Assembly (NCBI GenBank): GCA_014728875.1 | Contig: WJKV01000038.1 | Span: forward strand, 1-15,007 | Length of the DNA: 15,007 bases | Direction: 5' to 3' | Origin: Candidatus Woesearchaeota archaeon | GTDB lineage: Archaea; Nanobdellota; Nanobdellia; Woesearchaeales; WJKV01 | Part shown: positions 7,288 through 12,909 of the stretch, in pieces | How the letters are laid out: each line of letters begins with the position of its first letter | How positions within the stretch are numbered: the stretch's first letter is position 1 | Position numbers and translations under genes: made by a program | The notes under the pieces: model-generated | The model's input: the letters and a program-made list of their open reading frames with translations, nothing else | Database searches by the model: none | Told to the model about the DNA's origin: nothing

Positions 7288-7530
7288 TCAGCGTTTGCTT
7301 ATTGACATTCTTTTCTTTGTTACTGTAACCAGTCTTCCGTTTGAAATGGTCACATCGACCTTTGGATCGCCGTGCTTGAATCTTCGGACGATCACGCTTG
7401 CCCTGCCGAACGATTTCCTGTATTTCTTTCCCTTGACTTCAATAGTCGCCATGACCTTGAATCTGTCAATAGGTTCCAGTTTTGTTACCTTTCCTGTAAA
7501 AGGGCCGGTCTTTGAAAATCTCATTGCCAT
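7288..7530 (-). CDS. Small basic protein, paralogue family member A (80 aa)
   Basis: No family recognised. Visible layout: TGPFTGKV at residues 8-15, a strand (FKVMATIEV), GKKYRK, an Arg-rich stretch (RASVIVRRFK), then strands DPKVDVTIS and GRLVTVTKKR. I count 22 Lys+Arg against 5 Asp+Glu in 80 residues. The same order of motifs occurs in the genes at 7544-7801, 10118-10399 and 10410-10652, so these four are paralogues. Five short strands with a central basic turn fit a small barrel (OB- or KOW/SH3-like; the GPFxGK segment resembles the KOW motif seen in Spt5). Nucleic-acid binding is likely from charge and predicted fold but unproven. It is the second gene of an operon, 13 nt after its partner, with AGGTGAT just upstream. 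ATG at 7524 is an alternative start. Confidence 0.8.
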   Translation of the reverse strand: MAMRFSKTGPFTGKVTKLEPIDRFKVMATIEVKGKKYRKSFGRASVIVRRFKHGDPKVDVTISNGRLVTVTKKRMSISKR

Positions 7531-7533
7531 AAT

Positions 7534-7540
7534 ATCACCT
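7534..7540 (-). promoter_or_regulatory. Shine-Dalgarno site of the 7288-7530 gene
   Basis: AGGTGAT on the minus strand, 3 nt before the ATG at 7530 or 9 nt before the ATG at 7524. The second spacing is nearer the usual optimum, so the start may be the internal Met3. Confidence 0.6.
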
Positions 7541-7543
7541 TTT

Positions 7544-7801
7544 TTATCTGACAGACGATGCTCGATACCGTCTTTTAGTTACCTTCATGACCTGCCCTCT
7601 ATCATCAAGGGTGAAACTTACCCACGGATCTTTTTGTTTCAAGGCTCTTCTTAGAAGTGAAGAACTTTTTCCTGTTTTTCTTTTGTATTTTTTTCCGCCA
7701 GGTCCTTCTATAATCAATTCAATATAACGCGCATTAACAGGTCTTGCATCAACAATCTTGCCTTTGAAAGGCCCGGTTCTTGAATACGTAGTTTTTGGCA
7801 T
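7544..7801 (-). CDS. Small basic protein, paralogue family member B (85 aa)
   Basis: This is the first gene of the minus-strand pair and the clearest representative of the family. GPFKGKIV is at residues 10-17, followed by a strand YIELIIEG, then GGKKYKRKTGKSSSLLRR (the most basic part), WVSFTLDDRG and VMKVTKRRYR. I count 23 Lys+Arg and 6 Asp+Glu in 85 residues, with no Cys, membrane segment or signal peptide. Predicted strand order beta-beta-beta-(turn/short helix)-beta-beta fits an OB-like or SH3-like barrel. Closest relative in the window is the 10118-10399 protein (shared GPFxGKIV and VSFxLDxxG). A GAGGTGAT ribosome-binding site and a TATA box ~53 nt upstream (7851-7858) predict a short leader and strong translation. 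Function is unknown; RNA or DNA binding is an inference. Confidence 0.85.
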   Translation of the reverse strand: MPKTTYSRTGPFKGKIVDARPVNARYIELIIEGPGGKKYKRKTGKSSSLLRRALKQKDPWVSFTLDDRGQVMKVTKRRYRASSVR

Positions 7802-7805
7802 CTAT

Positions 7806-7815
7806 GATCACCTCA
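7806..7815 (-). promoter_or_regulatory. Shine-Dalgarno site of the 7544-7801 gene
   Basis: TGAGGTGATC on the minus strand, near-perfect complement to the 16S rRNA 3' tail, four bases before the ATG at 7801. Confidence 0.7.
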
Positions 7816-7850
7816 TTCAATATAATTTTAAATATGAATAGCGTATAAAT

Positions 7851-7858
7851 TATTTAAA
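7851..7858 (-). promoter_or_regulatory. TATA box for the small basic protein operon
   Basis: Reads TTTAAATA on the minus strand. Its centre is ~53 nt before the ATG, predicting a leader of ~25 nt that carries the Shine-Dalgarno site, unlike the leaderless genes nearby. Confidence 0.55.
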
Positions 7859-7917
7859 TGTTTCTAATGACATTTTGTTCTTACCTCTGCGGAGTGAATA
7901 TTTGCCTCTCAAAAACA

Positions 7918-7925
7918 TTTATATA
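7918..7925 (+). promoter_or_regulatory. TATA box for the dCTP deaminase-like gene
   Basis: TTTATATA centred ~29 nt upstream of the ATG at 7951, giving a leaderless or nearly leaderless message. It may also drive the downstream lgt. Confidence 0.55.
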
Positions 7926-7950
7926 GAACTGTTTATTAGGAAATCCTGAA

Positions 7951-8457
7951 ATGGCAATCTTCACAAAGTCAGAGATACTGAATCTTGTAAAATTAGGAAA
8001 ACTGAAGATTACGCCTTACAACAAAAGCAATGTAGGTCCAGGTTCTATTGATCTTACCCTTTCAAACAAGATCAGGGAATTCAAAAGAGTGTGGGAAACT
8101 TTTGACATCAAGCCGGATGCAGACTACAAGAAAATCACAAATATCAAGACCATTAAAAAGTTCCACATATTAAGGCCTAAAGAAAGCGTGATAGCGATAA
8201 CAAAAGAGACAATCACTTTGCCAGAGGACGCCGCAGGATGGCTCTACACAAGAAGCAGATATGCAAGGATCGGCTTGATGGCGACTCCGTCCTTTGTCCA
8301 GCCGGGAAGCGCGAACAAACCTGTTATTGAACTGTTCAATGCAGGGAACAGGCCGCTGGCATTGTATCCGGATACAAAAGTCATACAAATGATATTGGAA
8401 ACAACAGTGGGCGAAGCAAAGTATAAAGGAAAATTCAAAGAGCAAAAGAAGATATAG
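7951..8457 (+). CDS. dcd: dCTP deaminase / dUTPase-family protein
   Basis: The 168-residue length and motif order match the Dcd branch of the trimeric dUTPase fold: GPGSIDLTL at 29-37 (family SIDLRL), GWLYTRSRYARIGL at 96-109 (family GxxxxRSSLARLGL; S102 and R106 conserved) and VIELFN at 125-130, whose Glu127 corresponds to the catalytic Glu that activates water for deamination. The enzyme would convert dCTP to dUTP (or, in bifunctional archaeal forms, onward to dUMP) for dTMP synthesis. Odd points: the usual IDPGFxG segment reads VQPGSANKP, losing the Asp, and the second Ser of RSS is Arg. Substrate preference may therefore differ, and a relaxed or non-canonical activity is possible. The gene is followed after 9 nt by lgt. 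Confidence 0.82.
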   Translation: MAIFTKSEILNLVKLGKLKITPYNKSNVGPGSIDLTLSNKIREFKRVWETFDIKPDADYKKITNIKTIKKFHILRPKESVIAITKETITLPEDAAGWLYTRSRYARIGLMATPSFVQPGSANKPVIELFNAGNRPLALYPDTKVIQMILETTVGEAKYKGKFKEQKKI

Positions 8458-8466
8458 GCAGTTCTG

Positions 8467-9231
8467 ATGTATACGCACAATATAAATCCAACCCTGCTTT
8501 CGCTGGGGCCGATAGAGATAAGATATTACGGACTGGTCTATGTGCTCGGATTCATTGTCGCATTCTTTGTGCTTGACTATTACAGGAAGAAAGGAGAAAT
8601 AAAGATAACAAAGGACGAGATGTACAACCTGATAATATACATTATCCTGGGAGTTGTCATCGGCGCGCGATTATTTGAAGTCTTTGTCTGGAATCCGGGC
8701 TATTATTTCCAGTATCCTGCAAAGATAATAGCTTTCTGGGAAGGAGGAATGTCTTTCCACGGAGGGCTTGTCGGCGTGCTGGTCGTGGGCTGGCTGTTCT
8801 GCAGAGCCAAGAAGATAAAGCTGGCAGTGCTGGCCGATCTCCTGACGATCCCTGCTGTATTGATACTCGCATTGGGAAGGATCGCGAATTTCATAAACGG
8901 AGAACTGTGGGGCACTTTGACGAATGTTCCCTGGTGCGTGAAGTTCCAGAGCGCAGAAGGATGCAGGCATCCTGTGCAGTTGTACGGCGCTGCCAAGAGA
9001 TTCGCAATCTTTTTCTTTCTGATATTTGCAAACAGGAAAAAACACAAGGACGGCTTTGTCTTCTGGATGTTCATCTTTCTGTTCGGCATAGGAAGATTCC
9101 TGCTCGATTTTTACAGGGAGAACCAAAGGCTGTTCGGGCTCAGCATGGGGCAATATCTCAGCCTCGCAATGGCAGTAATCGGAATCGTTGTTCTTGTCAG
9201 ATATTACTGGAATGATTTGAAAACTATCTAG
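8467..9231 (+). CDS. lgt: Prolipoprotein diacylglyceryl transferase
   Basis: An integral membrane enzyme that attaches a lipid from a phospholipid to the lipobox Cys of prolipoproteins. The 254 residues show the Lgt pattern: RYYGLVY at 19-25 (Tyr21 equals the essential Tyr near the first helix), WEGGMSFHGG at 91-100 with His98 at the position of E. coli His103, the Lgt signature GRIANFINGELWG at 137-149 with Arg138, HPVQLY at 168-173, and GRFLLDFYRE with Arg210 at 209-218. The normal YE after HPxQL is YG here. Around seven membrane helices are visible. Lgt is a bacterial-type protein; in archaea it would act on archaeal ether lipids, presumably with adapted specificity. It follows the dCTP deaminase gene by 9 nt without an SD site, so the two are probably co-transcribed. 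Confidence 0.94.
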   Translation: MYTHNINPTLLSLGPIEIRYYGLVYVLGFIVAFFVLDYYRKKGEIKITKDEMYNLIIYIILGVVIGARLFEVFVWNPGYYFQYPAKIIAFWEGGMSFHGGLVGVLVVGWLFCRAKKIKLAVLADLLTIPAVLILALGRIANFINGELWGTLTNVPWCVKFQSAEGCRHPVQLYGAAKRFAIFFFLIFANRKKHKDGFVFWMFIFLFGIGRFLLDFYRENQRLFGLSMGQYLSLAMAVIGIVVLVRYYWNDLKTI

Positions 9232-9241
9232 CAGCGATAGA

Positions 9242-9249
9242 TTTAAATA
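9242..9249 (+). promoter_or_regulatory. TATA box for the 9311-10652 gene group
   Basis: TTTAAATA starting 11 nt after the lgt stop. Predicted transcription start is near 9270-9273, leaving a leader of ~40 nt before the TTG at 9311. Confidence 0.5.
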
Positions 9250-9266
9250 TCCTGCTCCATTCGATT

Positions 9267-9314
9267 ATGCAAAGAGGTGCTGGAAAATCGCAAGTGTATT
9301 TTTTATTGAATTGA
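9267..9314 (+). CDS. Possible 15-codon leader ORF
   Basis: ATG at 9267 opens a 15-residue frame whose TGA at 9312-9314 overlaps the TTG start of the membrane protein gene (TTGA). The TATA box is ~22 nt upstream, a little close for a leaderless start here. It could couple translation to the TTG start, be chance, or mark a frameshift that hides the true ATG start of the next gene. A GAGGTG at 9274-9279 lies inside it and is too far from the TTG to act as its SD. Confidence 0.25.
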   Translation: MQRGAGKSQVYFLLN

Positions 9315-10093
9315 AGGACAGTCTCATTGAACTGATCACTGCTCCTAAGACATATCCAGAGATGATCTGGATGGTTATTCCTCTTGTTATTGTTACTTTT
9401 GTGATGACTTTCTATTTCGGCATGTACAAGAAAGAGCAACTGGGCTGGAACACTGCTGTGGGAAACAGCCTTGTCTTGATTTTTGTTTCGATAGACCTGC
9501 TGAGGCACATCTTTAATCTGACACTGCCGGGTTCTGTCCTGAATTTCGGGGAAGTTCCTTTCAAGACTGTTGTTGCATGCCTTATTTTTGTTGAAGGTAT
9601 TGCATTGATGTTCATCAACATGATGCATTTCCTGCCGAAAAGGATATCATTTGCAATATCTGCGCCTTTGCCGATCAATATCACTGCATACATTGTTATG
9701 ACAATAGTCTATACTGAGATGGTGTTCGACTGGATAACACTGCTCGCAGCTGTGATCTTTTTCGTTATCCTGTATCTCATACTTAAGATGGTGCAGACCG
9801 GTGAAAGAATCCTATTAAGAAAGATAGCGAAAGCAAGGATAGAAGAAGAGAAGGCAGAGATTGCCACGACAAAAGAGACGCTGGCGAAACAAAAGAAAGA
9901 GATAGCACTAAAAGAGAAAGTCATGAGGAAAGAAGAAGAGCTCGAAAAACTGGCCAAGGCCAAGCTTAAATCAGAAAATAAAAAGCATAAGAAAAAAGCG
10001 CCGGCCAAAAAGAAAAGTAATAAACAAAAATCTTCAAAAAATTCCGGGAAAAAAAAGAGCAAGACCAAGAAAAGTAAAAAGAAAAAATCATGA
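9311..10093 (+). CDS. Five-helix membrane protein with coiled coil and Lys-rich C-terminal tail
   Basis: No named family recognised. Predicted membrane helices lie at ~19-38, 52-70, 86-107, 118-138 and 141-161. Residues ~163-220 are rich in Lys, Glu and Ala with heptad-like spacing, as in a coiled coil. Residues ~219-260 are an extreme Lys/Ser tail. With five helices and the charged tail most likely inside the cell, the layout looks like a membrane anchor holding a cytoplasmic rod with a polycationic end that could bind nucleic acid or the ribosome; this is inference. The start is uncertain: TTG at 9311 is the first plausible one in frame, with no ATG upstream. It ends 24 nt before the two small basic protein genes, which probably share its transcript. 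Confidence 0.78.
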   Translation: MKDSLIELITAPKTYPEMIWMVIPLVIVTFVMTFYFGMYKKEQLGWNTAVGNSLVLIFVSIDLLRHIFNLTLPGSVLNFGEVPFKTVVACLIFVEGIALMFINMMHFLPKRISFAISAPLPINITAYIVMTIVYTEMVFDWITLLAAVIFFVILYLILKMVQTGERILLRKIAKARIEEEKAEIATTKETLAKQKKEIALKEKVMRKEEELEKLAKAKLKSENKKHKKKAPAKKKSNKQKSSKNSGKKKSKTKKSKKKKS

Positions 10094-10103
10094 TCAAAAC
10101 AAT

Positions 10104-10110
10104 GAGGTGA
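10104..10110 (+). promoter_or_regulatory. Shine-Dalgarno site of the 10118-10399 gene
   Basis: GAGGTGA, 7 nt before the ATG at 10118. Confidence 0.7.
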
Positions 10111-10117
10111 TACAAAA

Positions 10118-10399
10118 ATGGCGTGGGGAAGAAGAAGACCAGGAAAACTCGGACCTTTCAGAGGAAAGATAGTCAGTCAGACTCCTATGAAAGACGGAAT
10201 GGTAAAACTTTCCATAAGAAACACTTACGACGGGAAGACATACAAATACAGGGTTTCTTCCAGGAGCCAGCTGCTGCGGTTCACTCCGCAATACAAAGGA
10301 GACGTTTCTTTTATGCTGGACCTTGACGGAAACATTGAAAGTCTCGGCAAGATAAGGCCTTCTGTTGTCAGGAGACTGAAGGAAACAGGCGAATATTGA
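10118..10399 (+). CDS. Small basic protein, paralogue family member C (93 aa)
   Basis: Same family as the 7288-7801 pair. GPFRGKIV is at residues 12-19 after an Arg-rich N-terminus (GRRRPGK), followed by a strand MVKLSIRN, DGKTYKYRV, SRSQLLRF, a strand DVSFMLDLDG, and a C-terminal extension of ~12 residues (SVVRRLKETGEY) that may form a helix absent from the other members. I count 20 Lys+Arg and 8 Asp+Glu. There is no Cys and no membrane segment. It is likely the orthologue-like partner of member B: both are first in their pair and share GPFxGKIV and VSFxLDxxG. Its TGA stop overlaps the Shine-Dalgarno site of the next gene, which implies translational coupling. Function unknown. Confidence 0.85.
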   Translation: MAWGRRRPGKLGPFRGKIVSQTPMKDGMVKLSIRNTYDGKTYKYRVSSRSQLLRFTPQYKGDVSFMLDLDGNIESLGKIRPSVVRRLKETGEY

Positions 10400-10404
10400 G
10401 GTGA
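10398..10404 (+). promoter_or_regulatory. Shine-Dalgarno site of the 10410-10652 gene
   Basis: GAGGTGA, 5 nt before the ATG at 10410, overlapping the TGA stop (10397-10399) of the upstream gene. Confidence 0.7.
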
Positions 10405-10409
10405 ATTAA

Positions 10410-10652
10410 ATGGCAAGTCTAAAAAACATGCCTATGAAAGGCAAGATAATCAGGAAGAACAAGATAAAAGACGGCTACATGCTGACAATAAAAGGACCCA
10501 GAGGAAAAGAGTACAAGAAAAAGGTTGCGCCTAAATCCCAGCTTGTCAAGCCCATCCCGGGATGGGACTGGTCAGTGGCGTTCAATCTAAAGCCTGACGG
10601 AACTGTCTGGAATGTAAGAAGGCAGATGCCTATGGGGAAAGGCTATTACTAA
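10410..10652 (+). CDS. Small basic protein, paralogue family member D (80 aa)
   Basis: Fourth and most divergent copy of the family. The opening is MPMKGKII at residues 7-14 in place of GPFxGKIV, then YMLTIKGPRGKEYKKKV, KSQLVKPI, a strand WSVAFNLKPDG and VWNVRRQMP. I count 19 Lys+Arg and 4 Asp+Glu in 80 residues. Three Trp (two in GWDW, one in VWNV) set it apart and could mark an aromatic binding surface. It is second in the pair, 10 nt after member C, mirroring the order of B and A on the other strand. The last four bases overlap the end of the convergent cysteine desulfurase gene. Function unknown. Confidence 0.83.
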   Translation: MASLKNMPMKGKIIRKNKIKDGYMLTIKGPRGKEYKKKVAPKSQLVKPIPGWDWSVAFNLKPDGTVWNVRRQMPMGKGYY

Positions 10653-11845
10653 CCCAGATGTTTTTTTATTTTATTTATTTCTTTTATGAAAGCACGTATT
10701 TCTTCTTCTGTGTTGTATAGATAGAATGACGCTCTTGCACTGCCGCTCATGTTGTGCGCATTGAACCAGCTGTGGTCGCAGTGCGCGCCGCTCCTCATCA
10801 TGATGTTCGCGCCCTGGTCCATTATGATGGCAATGTCGTGCGGGCCCATCTTTTTAATGTTGAACGAAAAGATGCCGCTTCTTTTTTCTGCATCTTCCGG
10901 TCCTAGAATGTCCACTTTATCTTTCAGTCCCTCTGTAGCAATCCTGTTCAGGTTCTGCTCGTGCTTTTCGATCCTTTTCAGGCCTGTCCTTTCAAGATAG
11001 CGCGCAGCCTCTGCAAGACCCATGATGCCTGCATAGTTCTGGAGACCTGCTTCGAAACGGTGCGGAATCTCTTCGAACTCGTAGGTAGTATATGTTGTCT
11101 CGTTCACTGTGCTTCCTCCGACGATCAGGGGGTTCAGCTGTTCGAGCAATTTTTCTTTTGCGAGCAGGACGCCTGTTCCGCTGGGGCCGAGCATCTTGTG
11201 GCCGCTGGCTGCAAAGAAATCACAGCCGAGCTTTTTGAAATTTATTTCCTTGTGCGGTGCAGACTGTGCACCGTCAAGCAGAACCAAGCTTCCATTGTCA
11301 TGCGCAATCTTTATAATCTCTTTGACCGGATTCACTGTCCCGTCCATGTTCGAGACATGGACAACACTGACCAGTTTTGTCTCCTTGTCTAGTTTCTCCT
11401 GAAAATCGTCAATATTGCCGAACTCGAACTGTTTGTAATTGACTCCTTTCTTTGACAGGAACTGCAGCGGAAGAAGATTGCTGTTGTGCTCCTTGTCGCT
11501 CGACATCACAGAATCTCCCTGCTTCAGACCGAGACCGTTGATAACAAGATTCAACGCCTCTGTAGTGTTCTTCGTGAAAACAACTTCCTTGTCATTCTTG
11601 GCATTAAAGAACTTTCGCAGTGTCTTCCTGCTTTCTGCAACCGCACTGTCGACCTGCTTTCCAAGCTTGTGGTGCGAGCGTTCTCCGCAGGCGGGAAAGT
11701 CATTGTAATACTGATTTATCTTTTCTATGACCTGCACCGGCCTGAGACTCTGGCAGGCATTGTCAAAATAAATTACAGGTCTGCCCTTTATCAACTTCTG
11801 GAGTATCGGAAAATCTCTTCTTATCTTTTCAACATTGTATCCCAT
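10649..11845 (-). CDS. sufS: Cysteine desulfurase, SufS/CsdA class (group II)
   Basis: A PLP enzyme that takes sulfur from cysteine as an enzyme persulfide for Fe-S cluster or thio-cofactor assembly. The 398-residue length is typical. Visible residues: YFDNA at 26-30, His120 in EHNSN (the ring-stacking His of EHHAN), LLDGAQ with Asp191 and Gln194, PLP-binding Lys217 in ASGHKMLGPSGTG, FEAGLQN near 264, and catalytic Cys356 in MRSGAHCDH (family RTGHHCAQ). The short loop after the Cys is of the SufS type, but the neighbouring residues differ (DHSWFN rather than AQP). It abuts the DsbA-like gene with no spacer (TAA then ATG), so they form one operon. No SufB/SufC/SufU gene is in the window. It overlaps the convergent 10410-10652 gene by 4 nt. 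Confidence 0.93.
   Translation of the reverse strand: MGYNVEKIRRDFPILQKLIKGRPVIYFDNACQSLRPVQVIEKINQYYNDFPACGERSHHKLGKQVDSAVAESRKTLRKFFNAKNDKEVVFTKNTTEALNLVINGLGLKQGDSVMSSDKEHNSNLLPLQFLSKKGVNYKQFEFGNIDDFQEKLDKETKLVSVVHVSNMDGTVNPVKEIIKIAHDNGSLVLLDGAQSAPHKEINFKKLGCDFFAASGHKMLGPSGTGVLLAKEKLLEQLNPLIVGGSTVNETTYTTYEFEEIPHRFEAGLQNYAGIMGLAEAARYLERTGLKRIEKHEQNLNRIATEGLKDKVDILGPEDAEKRSGIFSFNIKKMGPHDIAIIMDQGANIMMRSGAHCDHSWFNAHNMSGSARASFYLYNTEEEIRAFIKEINKIKKHLG
10661..10685 (+). terminator. T-rich terminator after the small basic protein pair C-D
   Basis: T-rich run (22 of 25 bases T) starting 9 nt after the stop at 10652. It lies inside the Lys-rich C-terminal coding end of the convergent sufS, so one stretch serves both roles. 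Confidence 0.45.
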
Positions 11846-12781
11846 TTATTTTACACCTGCTGTCGCCAATTCTTCGTCAATAATTTTTTGGAAAGCCTTG
11901 AACGGTTTTGGGCCGACGATCTTCCTGTCATTTATGAAGAAAGTAGGAGTTCCTTCCAGGCCCGCCCTCGCCCCTGAATCACAGTCCTGATTGATAGTTT
12001 CCATGTATTTCTGCTCTTCAAAGCATTCATTGAACTGTTCTGTGTCAAGATCCAGCTGTTCTGCCAGCTGCAGCAATGAGCTGTCTGTCTTTGTCTCTTC
12101 TCTTTTTTCATACAACAGGTTGTGATATTCCCAGAACCTGCCCTGTTCATTTGCGCAGGCTGCGGCTATGCTCTTTTCTTTCGCAATAGGATGCGTCTCT
12201 AATGGAAAATCCTTGTAGACAAACCTTATCCTGTCTTTATATTGATCAAGGATCTTCTTGATTATGGGTTCTGCTTTCGCACTGAACTCGCAGTCGAAAC
12301 AGCCGAACTCGATTATAGTTACTGCTGCATCTTCAGGACCAATTCTTGGATCGTGCTCTTCCACCTCAGGACTCACAATGACGTCTGTGAATTTGTACGG
12401 TGTCTGAAATTTTGAAGTCTGCGGTCCGCTGAGTGCTGTAAACGGGCACAAGCCGCTGTCAGACTCAGGGCCGTAGCAGTTTCCGTACTGTATGAAATTG
12501 TAAGTGCTGTACCCTGTATAGGCAAGGCTGCCAAAGAACAATATGACGAACACAATGCTTATTACACTAAAATACTTAAAGACGATCCCTGCTGTTTTCG
12601 GACTATGCTTCATCAGCCTGCCTGTTATCTTTCCCTTGATCCTTTCGTCTAAATTAGTCTTGCACTTTCTGAATGTGACCATCCGGAAAACACAGTCAAA
12701 GCTTTCTTTTGCAAGAGGCCTGAAGCTGGCAGAAAACACAGCCAGAACTCCAAATACAACCATCGCTACAATGCATATCAT
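11846..12781 (-). CDS. DsbA-like thioredoxin-fold protein with two N-terminal membrane helices
   Basis: Residues 1-19 and ~66-92 are membrane helices separated by a basic cytoplasmic loop that carries Cys30 and Cys40. Residues ~150-305 form a DsbA/Thioredoxin_4 domain outside the membrane. The active site is CFDC at 161-164 preceded by IIEFG, with cis-Pro279 in GTPTFFIN. The insert with HPIAKEKSIAAACA and FWEYHNLL is typical of DsbA-type proteins, which introduce or isomerise disulfides in exported proteins. A further pair, Cys102 and Cys112, lies between membrane and domain. ATG at 12781 begins a plausible membrane helix; a TATA box (12821-12828) predicts a ~17 nt leader. Its stop directly abuts the sufS start. 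The external Cys-containing proteins in this window would be possible substrates (inference). Confidence 0.9.
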   Translation of the reverse strand: MICIVAMVVFGVLAVFSASFRPLAKESFDCVFRMVTFRKCKTNLDERIKGKITGRLMKHSPKTAGIVFKYFSVISIVFVILFFGSLAYTGYSTYNFIQYGNCYGPESDSGLCPFTALSGPQTSKFQTPYKFTDVIVSPEVEEHDPRIGPEDAAVTIIEFGCFDCEFSAKAEPIIKKILDQYKDRIRFVYKDFPLETHPIAKEKSIAAACANEQGRFWEYHNLLYEKREETKTDSSLLQLAEQLDLDTEQFNECFEEQKYMETINQDCDSGARAGLEGTPTFFINDRKIVGPKPFKAFQKIIDEELATAGVK

Positions 12782-12820
12782 TCATTAACACCCACTATTA
12801 GGTTTATTCAGTCTGAACGA

Positions 12821-12828
12821 TATTTAAA
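12821..12828 (-). promoter_or_regulatory. TATA box for the DsbA-like/sufS operon
   Basis: Reads TTTAAATA on the minus strand, ~43 nt upstream of the ATG at 12781. With the box at 12880-12887 it makes a divergent promoter pair. Confidence 0.5.
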
Positions 12829-12879
12829 GCTTGTGCTTTTTAAACATTGTGAACTCTGCGATTTGGATTGAAGTAAACA

Positions 12880-12887
12880 TTTATATA
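12880..12887 (+). promoter_or_regulatory. TATA box for the flavoprotein gene
   Basis: TTTATATA centred ~27 nt before the ATG at 12910, predicting a leaderless message. Confidence 0.6.
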
Positions 12888-12909
12888 TCACAATGCAATA
12901 AGCAGAAAC

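Noticed and set aside
8671..9153. Minus-strand ORF of 160 codons over lgt
   Set aside because: Antisense shadow of a well-supported Lgt gene; no SD or promoter.
10961..11977. Plus-strand ORFs of 143, 97, 89 and 163 codons within the SufS/DsbA-like region
   Set aside because: Overlapping shadows antisense to two genes with intact family motifs.
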